Positions 45,901 to 56,912 of a stretch of DNA of 64,000 nt are shown piece after piece; within the stretch, counting starts at the first letter, position 1, and each line of letters begins with the position of its first letter. Below the pieces are notes generated by a model. The model had not been told where the DNA came from, did not search any database, and saw only the letters and a program-made list of their open reading frames with translations. The position numbers were made by a program, and so were the translations under genes. The stretch is from Lumbricus rubellus (lineage: Eukaryota; Annelida; Clitellata; Crassiclitellata; Lumbricidae): NCBI GenBank assembly GCA_945859605.1, contig OX243815.1:33528910-33592909 (forward strand), in the 5' to 3' direction.

Positions 45901-48900
45901 TATTTTGTTGCGTAACAAAATAGACTTCAATAGACTTTAAAGGACAAGTATTTCATTGAAGTACGACCAGTGACTAATGGCCAAGGTCATTGAAAGACTT
46001 GTATAACTGCTGAAATGATAAATGCTTAGCTGCAAATGGGAATTGAAGTTTGTGAATTCAACACCAGACTACTGCACATCAGGAAACCTATTGTATGTAT
46101 CTTTCATCATGCAGTGAATTGGGCCAAGATGATATCATCTTGGCCTGCAAACCACTCATGCTGTAATTCAATTGTTGATCTTGTGACATGGAAGCAATCC
46201 AGCATCAATGCATCATGTTATATTTGTTTAATAGAAATTCAGTTATTGAAAAAAATTATCATCATGGTTTCCGCTGCCTCATATATCATTATTTAAACCC
46301 TTGACCAGTTGGTAATAGATAAAGTGCTTCAACATGTGATGAATTACCAAGTTATGTGATGAATTGTAATGTTTTTGTTGTTTCAATTAAAGATGACAGA
46401 AGAGGAAATTGAACATAGCCTTGCCTCAAAGAACAAGATGGAGGCAGCCACAGAAGAGTTGAAACTAGAATTAGAAGATGCAAAGAAAATGATCCGAGCC
46501 AAGGATGACGAATGCGTGAGACTTGATTTAAAGCTGAAGGAAATTATAGTTGAAGAAGAGCGGGAAAGAGCAGACGCAATCGACTCATTGAAAATTAAAT
46601 ATGATGCAGAAATTGAGGATAGAAATAAGCAAAATGCAGTTCTAAGTTCTAGTGTGGCAGAACTTGAGAAAGAAATTGAAGAGAGAAATAATCGTCTACA
46701 GAAGTTTGAATCAGACAGTTTATCGATTTCCAATCTACTCAAGGCAGAAGAGCAGAAAGTTCGTGATCTGAATGAGATCGTTACGGAGAAGGAGTTTGAG
46801 ATTCAGCGTCTTAGTGAGACTGTAAAAACTTTCGACGATCAGCTATCAAGCTATGAAGTTACAAGACAGGATCTGCACACACAGACGCAGCTTCACGTCG
46901 AAAAGGACGTTGAAATTGCTAAACTGAATGGCACAGTTGCTGATGCAGTGGAACAGTTGGCAAGGTACAAGCGAAAGGAAGAAGACGAGTTGCTGGTTGA
47001 GGCAAAGAGTAATCTAGATAAATCGTCACAGATTCAATACTTGAATGATGAAATACAGATTCTTTCGGAGAAACTGATGACTTATGAAAAGAAGGAGCAG
47101 CAACTGCTAAGTGTGGAAGGAGTGGCACGGGAGAGGGAAGAGGAGATTCATCATCTGACTCAGGTTGTTGCAACTACATCTGAGCAGCTGTCAGATTGTG
47201 AGAAGAGAATTGCAGAACTGATTCTGGCTGAAACACAGATGCAAGCAAATAATGAGTCAATGAAACAGAGTCGTATAGTGAAGGATGAGAAGATGTTGAA
47301 TCTTGTAACGGAGAGAGATTCATGTTCAGCTGAAATTCAGCAGCTGAAGTCAAAAGTTGAATTTGGGAAAGAGAACGAAGAGCAGATGAAGATTCGATTG
47401 ACGCAGTTGCAACAGCAGATTGCTGAGACCAATGCAAGTATGTCGACCCTAGAGACAAATTTTCATGAGAAAGACATTGAGTTGGAAAACATGTTGGTAA
47501 AATTAAGAAGTGTAGAAGCTTTGTTTGAAAGAAGTAGAGATGAAAAAGAAGCACTGCAGTTGGAAGTAGACGAGAAAAGAGAAGACATGAAGAAGCTTGT
47601 AATGGAATTGGACGAGATTCATAACTGCAAGAAACAGGCAGACGAGAGACTTGGAATTCTAGAAAGAAGTTTGTTAGAAAAGGATGAAGAGGTGCAGAAG
47701 GTTGGCTTGGATGAAGAAAAGTTTCAGTTAGAGATTGAGAGCTTGACTTCACGACTTAGAGAATCAGAAGACCTCGTTTGCACGTTGGAGAAGAAAGCCA
47801 TGGATAGTGAACGGAAGGTGGAGTCTCTGGCTCAGAATCTGGAGGAAGAGGAAATGCAACTTGTGTTTGTGACGGAAGAACTGGAAAGGTTTAAGACTCA
47901 GTTGACAGAAAGACAGGCTGCAGAGGACGATTTGCACAGGCAGCTGGTACAGAAGGATGAAGAAGTGACGCATCTGTCTGGAGCAATTCAAGAAAGGGAG
48001 CTTCAAGCTAAGAAATATCTTACTCTGATAAAGAAATTGAAGCAGAAACAGCAGTCAGGTGAAATGTTACAGAAGCAGTCAGAGTCATTCAGCTCAGAGC
48101 TTCAGTCGTGTAAGGATGAACTGGAGGAGAAGCAGGTGGAAGTGATGAGGGTTCAGGAAAGTCGTGATGAATTGCAGAGACAACTCAATGAAACGATGGA
48201 AGAACTAGTTCTATTGAGACCTGTATCAGAAGAATTAAAGGAAGCAACGTTGAGGTCAAATAACTTGGCTGAAGAAGTCAGAACTTCCCATCAGGACAAA
48301 GTGCGCTTGGAAAGAGATATGGTCAGAGCTAAGCTGGAAATAGACCAGAAACTGTCCGTTCTATCTAGCATCGAAGCTGAAGTGCAGGCAAACTGTGAGG
48401 ATGAAATTCTGGACAGAATTGCTACGATTCAACAAGAGAGGCAGCAGCTTCATGTTGAGGTTTCTGAGCAGAAAAGGCAAATTGTAATGGTTGAAACAGA
48501 GTTAGCACACATATCAGGTCAGAGAGAAGAACTAAGTAAAAGGATTTTACATCTGGAAAAGGATGTGTCAGTGAAGAGCAGGGACCTGCTGGTGCTTGGA
48601 AGCTCCAGGGAGGAACTCAGCTTGAGCGTGAGTCAGTTGGAACTGGAGAAGCAGAACCTGATGGATGAAGTGAAGTCTTGTCAGGAAATTCTTTCAAGTA
48701 AAGATACTTTAATTGCGAACTTAAACGCAGAGCTGACACAAATTCAATCTGAGTTATCTACGAACATATCTTCTACCGACTTATCTTCTGCAGAGGTTGA
48801 GTCTTTAAGAAAGCAGAATTCTTTGTTGTCAGAAACGCTATCAAAGTTAAAGGAGGAGAACGTGAGTAACATTGCTGCGGTGGAACACCTAAAAGCGGAA

Positions 48901-51900
48901 AACTTTGAATTAATTGGTAGACTGGAGACATCTAGTGATGAGCAGATGAAGATGGACGATGAATTCCAGTTATCATCTGTGGATTCAGGTGAGGTGGGTG
49001 AGCTGAAGTCGCAGTTGAAGGACACAGAACATCTGAATGAGGAACTAAATTGCAGGATAGAAAGCATGAAGGCCGAGAGAGAAGCATTGACTGCAGAGAA
49101 CCTGACTCTGACGAATGCTTTGGACGAGATGAAAGTGGAAGTTGACAGAGAAAAGAGTCATGTCGCTGATCAAGATGTCGAGCTGGATGCGCTGTGCCAC
49201 CGGCTGCAGATGCTGACGACCGAGAAAGACAATGTGACAAGAGATCTTGATGTAACAGGATCTGAACTGAAGAGGATGAAGTCAGAATACAGCGAGATGT
49301 TGACAGAGAATGGTCGCCTGGAGTCATTGAATGATCAGCTGAATGGCAGTAACGAGAAGCTGATGGATGAGAATTGTAAGTTGAAGCTATCAGCTGATAG
49401 TCTGACTGCAAGACTTGAAGAATTGGACGTGGAGAAGTCGGAGGTTGAGAGTCAGCTGAGTCGACTGACGTCACGAAGTCTTGAGACAGAGTCGTTGGTC
49501 AAAGAAAAGGAGAACCAATCAGAGGCAATAAGAGAATTGCGGCTGGAAGTTGAGACTCTTCGAGGCAGTGCTCAGCTCGAGTCTTCCTCGCAGCACGACA
49601 ATCTTACGCAGCTGGAAGAGTGGAAGCGCCAGTGTTCTGGATTGGATAAAAAGTGCAAGGAACTCAGTAGTAGACTGGAAGCTGCAGAAGCAGAGAATGA
49701 GATATTACTTGAGAAAGTAACCGAAAGGAGTGGGAGGTTGGAGATGGTGGAAAGCCGATCAAAGGACTTTGAGTTGAAACTAGAGTCTTCCAATAGAACT
49801 TTTGAAGATATGCGTGTGAGGCTGGAAGATGAGAAGATGCGGTTAGAGGTGGACGCTGGAAAGCTGAAGGAAAGAGCAGCTAAGGCTGAAGCAGCAGTGC
49901 AGCAACTGGTCATGGACTTGGAAATGAGGAAGCACAATTTTGCAACAGTGGAGAGTGAGCTGCAGGGAAGTGTGGAAGAATTGGAACTGCAGGTGGCAAG
50001 ATTAACGCACAAGGTCGAAATACTGGAGCAGCGGAATGAGAAGCAGGCAGCAGATGTTGACGTGAAGGTTAGCGAACTCTCAGCAGCGTTGCAAAGATGC
50101 GTGGATGAAAAGCAGCAGTTGGAGATGACTGTGGAAGTGGACAGGAAAAATTGGAACCAGCAGATGGAAAGTTATGGATCCGACATAGAGCAATCGCATG
50201 CGGAAAGAGTTCGACTGGAGGAGGAAATGCAGCGTAAGATGAGAGAATCACAGGAGCAGTATGACATGTTGGCTGATGACATCAGCCACTACCAGGATCT
50301 AATAGACCAACTGAAAGCAAAGAATTCCAATTTGGAGCGGACCCTCAAAGACTTGACTACCGTACATGACAAGGAGAAGCTTAATCTGGTTAAAGAAGCT
50401 GAGAAAGCGGCAAAGGAAAAGCATACGATGAAGCTGGAGTTGGATGAGCTGAGTGATCTGAAGGCTGAGAATTCATCGCTTATAGAAGAAATCGAAAAGC
50501 TGAATCGGCATATACAAGCGTTCACTGATGCAGACGATAATATGGAAGAGACTCAGAGCCGACTGTTCAGTGTACAGACTGAAAATGACATTCTCCAGCA
50601 GAAACTAGAAGATCAGAAGAAGCAGTTGGAAGACTTGAAGGCAGTGCAGGCTGAACAGACTGTGCTGACTGAAAGATATGAGAAGCTGTTGCAGGATAAC
50701 AATGCGCTGATCCATCAATCGGAGGAGATGTATGCACAGATCAGACGATACAAGAACGAAGAGATGGAGCTTCAATCACTGAAGGAGAGATACGATAGGC
50801 AGCGGAATGAAGAAGCTGGCGTCTATGAGGAAGAAGCTAAGAGACTTCGATTAGAGTTGCAACGAGTTGAAGCGGAGAAGAAGAGTCTGCGAGACTCGCT
50901 GTCTGCTGCTGAGAAGCAAGAGAGGAGAAGAGATCATCATCCATCGAGGGCAGATGGCCATCGTGCTGCTGCTGCTGGTGCTGTTCAGCCAAGGGAGGAG
51001 GTGCTTCTTACAAAGACGACTTCAGCATCATCTCTTGGTCACGAGCGCCAGCAGCAGCAGCAGGCGGCTGCAGTTGATCTGGATGAAGAGACACCGAGAA
51101 TCCACGGTCCAGTGACGACTACACTTCATTCAGACATTAAGCGTTCACTGAGCGAACGAGAAGTGGAGTGCGGCTTACTCACCAGTCAGGTATGAGATTC
51201 TATTCTATTCTATTTTTTGATTTATAAAGCGCCTCTCACAGTACAACCTAATCAGAGGCGCTCCCAGTGCGAAGAACTCCTGGAAAAAGAAAAGTCTTAA
51301 GACATCTGGCAGAAAAAGTAAAGCCTCCAGATAAAATCTGAGCACGGATAATAGAAGGAAGGCCATTCCACAGTAAAGGGCAGACAGAGGCAAAGGCGCG
51401 GTGTTGGGCTGTGGCAGTCCGAGATCGTGGAACAAGAAGATCATGACGGTCTAAAGAGCAGAGAGGACGGCCAACGGTAGCTGAGAAAGGTTTCCTAATG
51501 AGATCACAAAGGTAGCGAGGTGCTAGACCAGTGTTTCTTAACCAGTGTTCGACCGAACCCCTGGGGTTCGATGAGCCAGTGCCAGGGGTTCGGCAGAGGT
51601 CCTCTGAAATATACATATTCAGGGTCAGTGAGTGTAAATTCATTTGCTATTTTATTTTTATTTTTCGACTTTTATTTAATAACAAAGGACACATTAAGAT
51701 GCAATTGGTAGTGTTTTTTCTCTCCTTTTGTTCTCATTAGTTAAAAAAATTATTGTTCAAACTTTATGGGTTCGGTGAGTGGTTATGGATTTCTCTTAGG
51801 GTTCGGCTCCCTTGAAAAGGTTAAGACCACTGTGCTAGACCCAAAAACATCTTATATAGGTGAGAAAAAGAATTTTATATTGAATCCGGGCAGTCAAAGG

Positions 51901-54900
51901 AAGCCAGTGAAGGTGCTCAGTCATGAAAGCCGAAATGTGAGAGAAACGAGGGAGGCGAGCAATCAAACGAGCAGATGCATTAAGTACTGATTGGAGAGGA
52001 GCAAGGCGGAGTTTAGGTAGCCCAATGAGTAATGAGTTACAGTACAGTCAATGCGGGAACAAATGAAGGCATGGACCATAGAAGAAAAAATCGATGATGC
52101 AAAGTCATTTGGCAAATTACTGATCCATCTTTAAAACCAAGTTATTGCTGGTTAACTTCATAGTCATTCGAACCTTTATCATCATCAACAAACATTACTT
52201 TTTAAAATCAGCTTGTGGATAAATGCTATTGAGTACAATGATGCGTTTTTAAACTAACGAAGTTGATTGTGTTTTATTTGTTTAGGTAACAGACCTTTCC
52301 GCTCAAAGGGACCAGTTAATTTCACATCTCCAGCAGAGAGAGCACGAATTAACAAGTGTACACCAGCAGTTTCAAATGCTTTATCAGCAGTACGCGATAT
52401 TACAACAGCATTATGCAGCAGCAGTTAAACAGGTTGAGTCTCATTAAATTCATGATTACTGAACATTATATTTAGAGAAGAACATTGTTGGTTAATTCAG
52501 CGGTTCTCAACCGGGGGTCCGCGGACCCCTGGGGGTCCGCGGCGACGTGCTTGGGGGTCCGCGAGCAGGTCCTGAAAATTATATATTTATTAGCTAAAAA
52601 CGTAGAAACAGTCAAACAGATAAATTATTGGTCAATGTTTCGATATCTCCTCTTTTCAATGGCGACATGAAACTAATACGCTGATTAATGACAAATTCAT
52701 CTGTTTTAGATGGGTCGGTTTGTTTCAGTCTCTAGATAATACAGGCCTAGGCCTATAGGATAATGGAGTCGCACAGTCGCGATAATGCGCCAAAGGCACA
52801 AAATTTTATTGGGGGTCCGTGACCGTGGCCCAAAATTTAAAAGGGGTCCGTGAGTCTGAAAAGGTTGAGAACCGCTGGGTTAATTGATCGGACATCACAT
52901 TTTATCACGGTCCATTGATGCTTATAATGGCAGGTATGTGATCACACTTCACATAACGGAAAAGATCAGAGTGTTGTGTCCTGTGTTAGATTGATTGCTA
53001 TAAAGTTGCAGCATGCTAAGCATCTAGTTAAGCGAATTGATGTGCATGACTTCTTTTTGTATTAAGTGGTAAAATGGAGATGAGAAGATGCTGGTGACAT
53101 AGGCAGCTGACTTATATTCTTGTATTTCTGTTATATTTAATGATGCTGTTACAGAACACCACATCTGACTCACTCACATCAACTGCATCTGTTGCAACTG
53201 CTGATGCTGGTGCTGCTGTCATGGATAACAGAGCTGCAGCAACGTCGATTGCAAAATCTCCATCGTTTGGTGATGAAGATGCACAGAATTCAGCCTCGTT
53301 TGCCCTCAGTAAAAGGTACGAGATAAACTAAAGTCATTATGATGGTAGAACTTGTAAATGCAGAGTTCATATACCTTGAGGCAATTCATATTTATATTTT
53401 GATCATTCCATACAGTGCTTATATTTTCTTTGGTTTTTGTTGTTTGCTAATGGCCATTAAGAACTGTTGAAGTTCATGTCTAACTCTGTTGGAGATATGT
53501 ATTTTGCCAATTTTTGACGACTCGCACCCACCTAAATTTTCACTTGCTGTTCTAGTACAATGCACTTAAAATGGCTGTTAATTATTCACCATTTATGCCC
53601 CTCAATGTAATTGTTAAAGCGTATTAAAAAATTTAATGTTACTTTTGTCATGTAAAATAACTTTCTGCAAATATTTGACTACCATCCACAGTTTTTATGA
53701 TTTTTTAGCTGAAAACATATTTAACAAGAAAATGTTTGGTTTGACCCAAATAAGTTTAATAAGCAAGGTTTGCTTAAATTTTGACTTTTTAAGGGTATGA
53801 CATTAAGGATTATTTTATGCATTTTAAAAGATTTCATGTTATTTGCAGAGTTAAAAAAAAACAGCACTGGCAAGTAATTTAAAGTGATCATTAAACTTAC
53901 CTATGTTATACAATGAGCTGTTCTGCAATATTAAGATTTTTAACTTTCTCCTTCAAAATTAGACTTGAAGACTCGGAGAGGTTGTGTAAGGAGATGAGTG
54001 AGGAGAACAGTCGTCTGGAACAGCATCTCGAATCAGAGAGGGAAAAGCGACTTCAATGCGAGGAAATGCTTGGACAAGTCCATGAACAGCTAAAACTACA
54101 GGAACTTTCAACACAAGACTCTGTATGTTTCTCTGCCTATTTCTATACTTTATTAACTGATGCTCCTTAGTTTTGTTGGGTGAATGACTGTTCAACACTT
54201 GTCCTGGAATGTGGAATGTCTAGGTCCCAAAGTTCTCCCAGTGAAGACATTTGCTGCCTAGTGAGAGTCCCTGGTTTGGAATCAACCATAGATAAAGAAT
54301 GACAGCTCAATGATGCTTAAAGGTCTCCACTATTCCAGTGTTGGACCTCTTGGAAAAAGTCATAGAAAGCCGGCAGATGAGAACCTTTCTGAAGCCATCA
54401 GCTGCATATTAACCATCAGCCTATCCTAAATTTAAATGTTTTTATTTCTTGTCATTGCAGTTTAACAGAAATTTTGTGTTAAACTATAATGCTAAAAAAT
54501 ACAATTTTAGTAACTTAGGTGTGTATTTTATACTTACTTACTTTTTTAAATTTTGATTAGCACAGGAACCTTGATCCAATATAAGGAGTATTGTTACTTG
54601 CAACATATTATCTTTCATCTCTTATCTCTAAGTTCTTTTAGTTGAGATTAGATTATAGGGACTGACAACTTGTATTGAGCCTCTGTAATATGGCACTGGA
54701 GATCAGTTCACCAACTGTCAAGTTTGCATTGTAAATTCATATTTTATTGTTTTATTAGTGATTGATAAATTGACACTTTTTTCTCTTTAGCATTCCATTA
54801 CAATTGTTGAGCCAGAGGAAGAAAGGAAACTATATCGAACGAAGACTAGTACAGGTTTGTTTTCGCATCTACAGCGTTCTATTCTTTGGTGTTTGGACGT

Positions 54901-56912
54901 AAAAGAGAAGTTTAGTCTCAATGACTGACTCGTCCTGTAATTTAAGCTGTGAGCAAACAGTGAATTGACAGAAGCATCAGTGGCATGCGTATTAGGTCAT
55001 ACATTGGTCATTATGGGTGTATTAAAAAATAATTGCAATAATTTCACTGTGTTCACATAGTTTCACATAGTGTGTTTGTTCATTTAAGCATTTCATCGTA
55101 TAATTAAAATCATTTATCTAATTTAAATGGTACCTTCTAATTTGGTGCCAGTCATAAAAATGTAAATTCATGTAATATAATACATGAGAGTTAGGGAAGT
55201 AGAATAATTCTAGTGTTTGAGCTGACGCAGTGAGACTGGAGGCAGCAGTGATGAAAACAGTAACTGTGGAGACTCAACATCAAAAGAAAATCCAGAGCAG
55301 ACTCTTTGAATGGTTCTTGGCTTCCGTGCATCAACTCATCCCAACCACATTAGTCTATGCATTGGACTGTTCATGTGACAGATTAGAATGGATATGTCTC
55401 TTATTACATTTCTACACTGTTGTCTTTGTGAAGCATGCATTCGATTTGTAAATGGTCTTAAAATGCACAAGATCAGTTAGATAGGCTATATTAATAATCA
55501 TTGGTGCAGCACTTTTGTAAGGTAATTAAAATGCACAGTGTTAAGTATCATGATACAAACATCTTCACACAGTTATTTCTGGCAACTGTGAAGCCTGTTC
55601 TTCGTTGAAGCAACTCTGGGTATTCTCTGATCTTTATTCATTCATTCATTTAAGAATTTATATAGCGCTTCTTCAAGGGGACTACTCAGAAGCGCTCGAC
55701 CAGTGCTGTCCAACCTTTTTAACACCACGGGCTGCAGAAGCATTATTCTTGAAGCCACGTGCCACAGCAGCTGAAATTTAGGCCTGTTGATAATTATTAA
55801 ATGTATTGACATTTATGCAAAAATAAACAATAATAATAAATAATAATAGATAATATCATGTATAGGGTACTGTGCCATGTTTGGCCTGCTATATATCTAG
55901 TTATTCAAGTAGAAAAGACGAGTGACTTAATTTGTACTCTACTTCATTTTACACAAAGTGAAAAAATTCGGGGAACTTCAGGTTGGACAGCACTGCTTTA
56001 GGCCATCATCATGTTTTGTGGAATGACCTTTCTGCTTCTGCTGAGATCTTCTCTGGGCCTCTAATGTTTTTTGCCTCTTCTCTTAATTGAAGACATCTTT
56101 TTGGAGGAGTTCTTCACTCTGATTAGATTATATATTGTGAGAAATGCTCTATAAATAGATTAGAATGGAACTCGAGAAATCGTTCTTGCTTTTATTTTCA
56201 GCAAATCGTCATTTGAGTCGCATTCAGTGTCCAAATGTTCAGCGATGGTTTGACGGCTGCAGGTAAACTTACTAACGACTTATATATATTAAAAGAGAGT
56301 GTTGTAACAAGACTGTCTTTCGGTCTATACTAAAAACGTTCTCTCTGCTAGCCTATAATTGTGACGTGAAATGTCATTAAAAACAAAACGTTTTTCAGGC
56401 AGCACACATTGCTCAAATAACTAGATGAGTCACCAGTGGCCGGGTTTCAACCATACACGCACATACACACACACACACACACACACTGAGCCATACTAAT
56501 AGATTCCCAACTAGGGTTCACAGATGACAGTAAGTTACAAGTTCGCCTTGAACTGTATGTGGACCATTCCATTCACAGAAAGGTTGAAAAAAGGGCAACC
56601 AAATCATGCTGCCACTCAATTAATGAAATGAAAATAAATCCAACATACGGACTCGGCAACATAAATTCTCCCAATCTTGCGAGATATAAGCCTACTGATC
56701 AAATGCAGGTTTTAAAGAATAATCTTCCAAAATCAATGTCAATATAGCTAAGATTTATATATTTAGTTTCATATGAGCTATTTTTTGTTGTTGACAGCAT
56801 TGTACTTGGACGTGTACTGCGAGGTCAGCCTCAGGTTCGCAAGGCTCTGCTGCTCTACATCGCTGCTCTACACGTCTACGTTATTTTTGGATGCGTGCTG
56901 TCGATGTTGTGA
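39935..56912 (+). CDS. Giantin (GOLGB1) orthologue: giant Golgi coiled-coil tether, 14 coding exons
   Basis: I assemble exons 39935-39979, 40407-40598, 41041-41151, 42070-42399, 42900-43781, 44738-44876, 45750-45877, 46393-51189, 52286-52432, 53155-53315, 53963-54122, 54791-54854, 56202-56262 and 56798-56912. All introns are GT-AG and all phases agree, giving 2,443 residues. The N-terminus MWERFSTLASVVTGQ, then DDE and QLKEMIRERDKTLTDKD, parallels human giantin (M..RLSGLANVV, DDD, ELKDIIRQKD). The body is almost wholly heptad coiled coil. The end is one hydrophobic helix (ALLLYIAALHVYVIFGCVLS) two residues before the stop, a tail anchor. Giantin is a Golgi-rim golgin that tethers COPI vesicles with p115 and GM130. 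Human giantin is longer (about 3,260 residues), so this form has a shorter coil. First-exon choice is the least certain part. Confidence 0.88.
40407..40598 (+). CDS. Giantin coding exon 2
   Basis: 64 codons after acceptor TTTGTAATACAG. A Ser/Ala-rich linker precedes the first coiled-coil segment (MMEQERLIIQLKEMIRERDK). The donor is AAG|GTGACG, phase 0. Confidence 0.85.
41041..41151 (+). CDS. Giantin coding exon 3
   Basis: 37 codons after TGTGTTTTCAG. It encodes KLSADYTKQRLQSKSKIASL, matching the basic KIKKLKLHAKAKLTSL-type segment of vertebrate giantin. The donor is TCA|GTAAGT, phase 0. A TTCATTCG microsatellite starts about 20 nt into the intron. Confidence 0.85.
41174..41391. repeat. Intronic (TTCATTCG)n-type microsatellite
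   Basis: About 215 bp of TTCA/TTCG tetranucleotides, with TTTG and TCCA variants, in giantin intron 3. Frames through it give Ser-Phe-Ile repeats and are not genes. Confidence 0.9.
42070..42399 (+). CDS. Giantin coding exon 4
   Basis: 110 codons after GAAATTGTAG. A Ser/Thr/Ala-rich stretch leads into a second KKRLKEKDQRLAERD coiled-coil module that echoes exon 2. The donor GAG|GTCTGA is weak but leaves phase 0, and the frame stops two codons into the intron. Confidence 0.82.
42900..43781 (+). CDS. Giantin coding exon 5
   Basis: 294 codons after TTTGGAACAG, all highly charged coiled coil. It includes NQITEKDKSIIDLREHIGEK, a repeat of the IREKDK-type module, and KFAKFKALAGSKIKALEKQL near the end. 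The donor is CAG|GTAAGG, phase 0. Confidence 0.9.
44738..44876 (+). CDS. Giantin coding exon 6
   Basis: 139 nt after CTGTTGAAG. It encodes TAGLADELASLRNHVAELEE coiled coil, and the donor GCAG|GTAAAT leaves phase 1. The exon is too short for simple ORF scanning but has coding periodicity and matching phases. Confidence 0.8.
45750..45877 (+). CDS. Giantin coding exon 7, tandem acceptor
   Basis: It encodes SDSEVLRLNKELDDLQVSYS coiled coil, ending SIRE|GTATAT in phase 0. The acceptor is AAGCAG (45744-45749). Splicing after the first AG would start the exon at 45747 and add one Ala without changing frame. Confidence 0.8.
46393..51189 (+). CDS. Giantin coding exon 8, the 4.8-kb central exon
   Basis: 1,599 codons in one exon (acceptor TTTCAATTAAAG, donor CAG|GTATGA), two-thirds of the protein. 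It is almost uninterrupted heptad coiled coil rich in Glu, Lys, Leu and Gln, with few Pro or Gly. The last 90 codons change character: a basic, Ala/Gln-rich linker (HHPSRADGHRAAAAGA; five Gln near 51050) likely breaks the coil. Several long antisense frames overlap it, but they are mirror images of the coiled-coil codon bias. An antisense LINE begins about 7 nt after the donor. Confidence 0.93.
51197..52085 (-). mobile_element. Antisense CR1/L2-type LINE in giantin intron 8, (AGAAT)n tail
   Basis: The minus strand shows RFLEALLFLPDVLRLF-like and RTATAQHRAFASVCPLLWNG blocks (LINE ORF2 C-terminus) in broken frames. The 3' end is CACTGGGAGCGCCTCTGATT...GAGGCGCTTTATAAATC, followed by a short AGAATAGAAT tail at 51197-51213. 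A hAT element at 51529-51832 splits it. The 5' end is near 52085. Its tail abuts the exon 8 donor. Confidence 0.8.
51529..51832. mobile_element. hAT MITE nested in the intronic LINE, TIR CAGTGTTTCTTAACC
   Basis: 304 bp between CAGTGTTTCTTAACC and GGTTAAGACCACTG, flanked by a perfect 8-bp TGCTAGAC (51521-51528, 51833-51840). It shares the GAACCCCTGGGGTTCG core with the 23015 element. Excision in silico rejoins the LINE sequence. Confidence 0.92.
52286..52432 (+). CDS. Giantin coding exon 9
   Basis: 49 codons after TTTGTTTAG. It encodes VTDLSAQRDQLISHLQQREH and a Gln/Tyr-rich end (QMLYQQYAILQQHYAAAVKQ). The donor is CAG|GTTGAG, phase 0. Confidence 0.88.
52498..52877. mobile_element. hAT MITE in giantin intron 9, TIR CAGCGGTTCTCAACC
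   Basis: 380 bp between CAGCGGTTCTCAACC and GGTTGAGAACCGCTG, with a perfect 8-bp GGTTAATT on both sides (52490-52497, 52878-52885). Repeated GGGGGTCCGCG motifs lie at the ends. It carries one of the few TAGGCCTA motifs in this gene. Confidence 0.92.
53155..53315 (+). CDS. Giantin coding exon 10
   Basis: 161 nt after GATGCTGTTACAG. It encodes a Ser/Thr/Ala-rich, non-coiled linker ending ASFALSKR across the junction. The donor AAAAG|GTACGA leaves phase 2. Confidence 0.82.
53963..54122 (+). CDS. Giantin coding exon 11
   Basis: After CTTCAAAATTAG, it encodes LEDSERLCKEMSEENSRLEQ and a final coiled-coil segment. The donor TCT|GTATGT restores phase 0. Confidence 0.85.
54791..54854 (+). CDS. Giantin coding exon 12
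   Basis: A 64-nt exon after TTTTCTCTTTAG. It encodes HSITIVEPEEERKLYRTKTS, a membrane-proximal non-coiled segment. The donor ACAG|GTTTGT leaves phase 1. Confidence 0.78.
55634..55700 (-). mobile_element. LINE 3'-end fragment in giantin intron 12
   Basis: Read on the minus strand: CGAGCGCTTCTGAGTAGTCC, AGCGCTATATAAATTC and (GAAT)n. A LINE-like tail in the opposite orientation (GAAATGCTCTATAAATAGAT) ends near 56162. Confidence 0.6.
55701..55995. mobile_element. hAT-like MITE, TIR CAGTGCTGTCCAACC
   Basis: CAGTGCTGTCCAACC and GGTTGGACAGCACTG bound 295 bp. The flanks (CGCTCGAC, CTTTAGGC) do not match, so one side may have been rearranged. It sits between two LINE tail fragments. Confidence 0.75.
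56202..56262 (+). CDS. Giantin coding exon 13
   Basis: A 61-nt exon after TGCTTTTATTTTCAG. It encodes ANRHLSRIQCPNVQRWFDGC just before the tail anchor. The donor CAG|GTAAAC leaves phase 2. Confidence 0.8.
56798..56912 (+). CDS. Giantin terminal coding exon (tail anchor)
   Basis: After TTGTTGTTGACAG. It encodes SIVLGRVLRGQPQVRK then a 22-residue hydrophobic helix and TGA at 56910. The SI.LG..LR..P..R pattern and YxxxLH helix resemble the C-terminal membrane anchors of golgins, supporting insertion in the Golgi membrane with the coil in the cytosol. Confidence 0.85.

Noticed and set aside
46383..50525. Many antisense frames of 60-192 codons within the giantin exon
   Set aside because: They mirror the Glu/Lys/Leu/Gln codon usage of the coiled coil, giving Ser/Phe/Leu-rich products. 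No splice structure or domain supports them.
55230..55451. A 73-codon frame in giantin intron 12
   Set aside because: No acceptor or donor matches the phase of exons 12 and 13, and the composition is intron-like.
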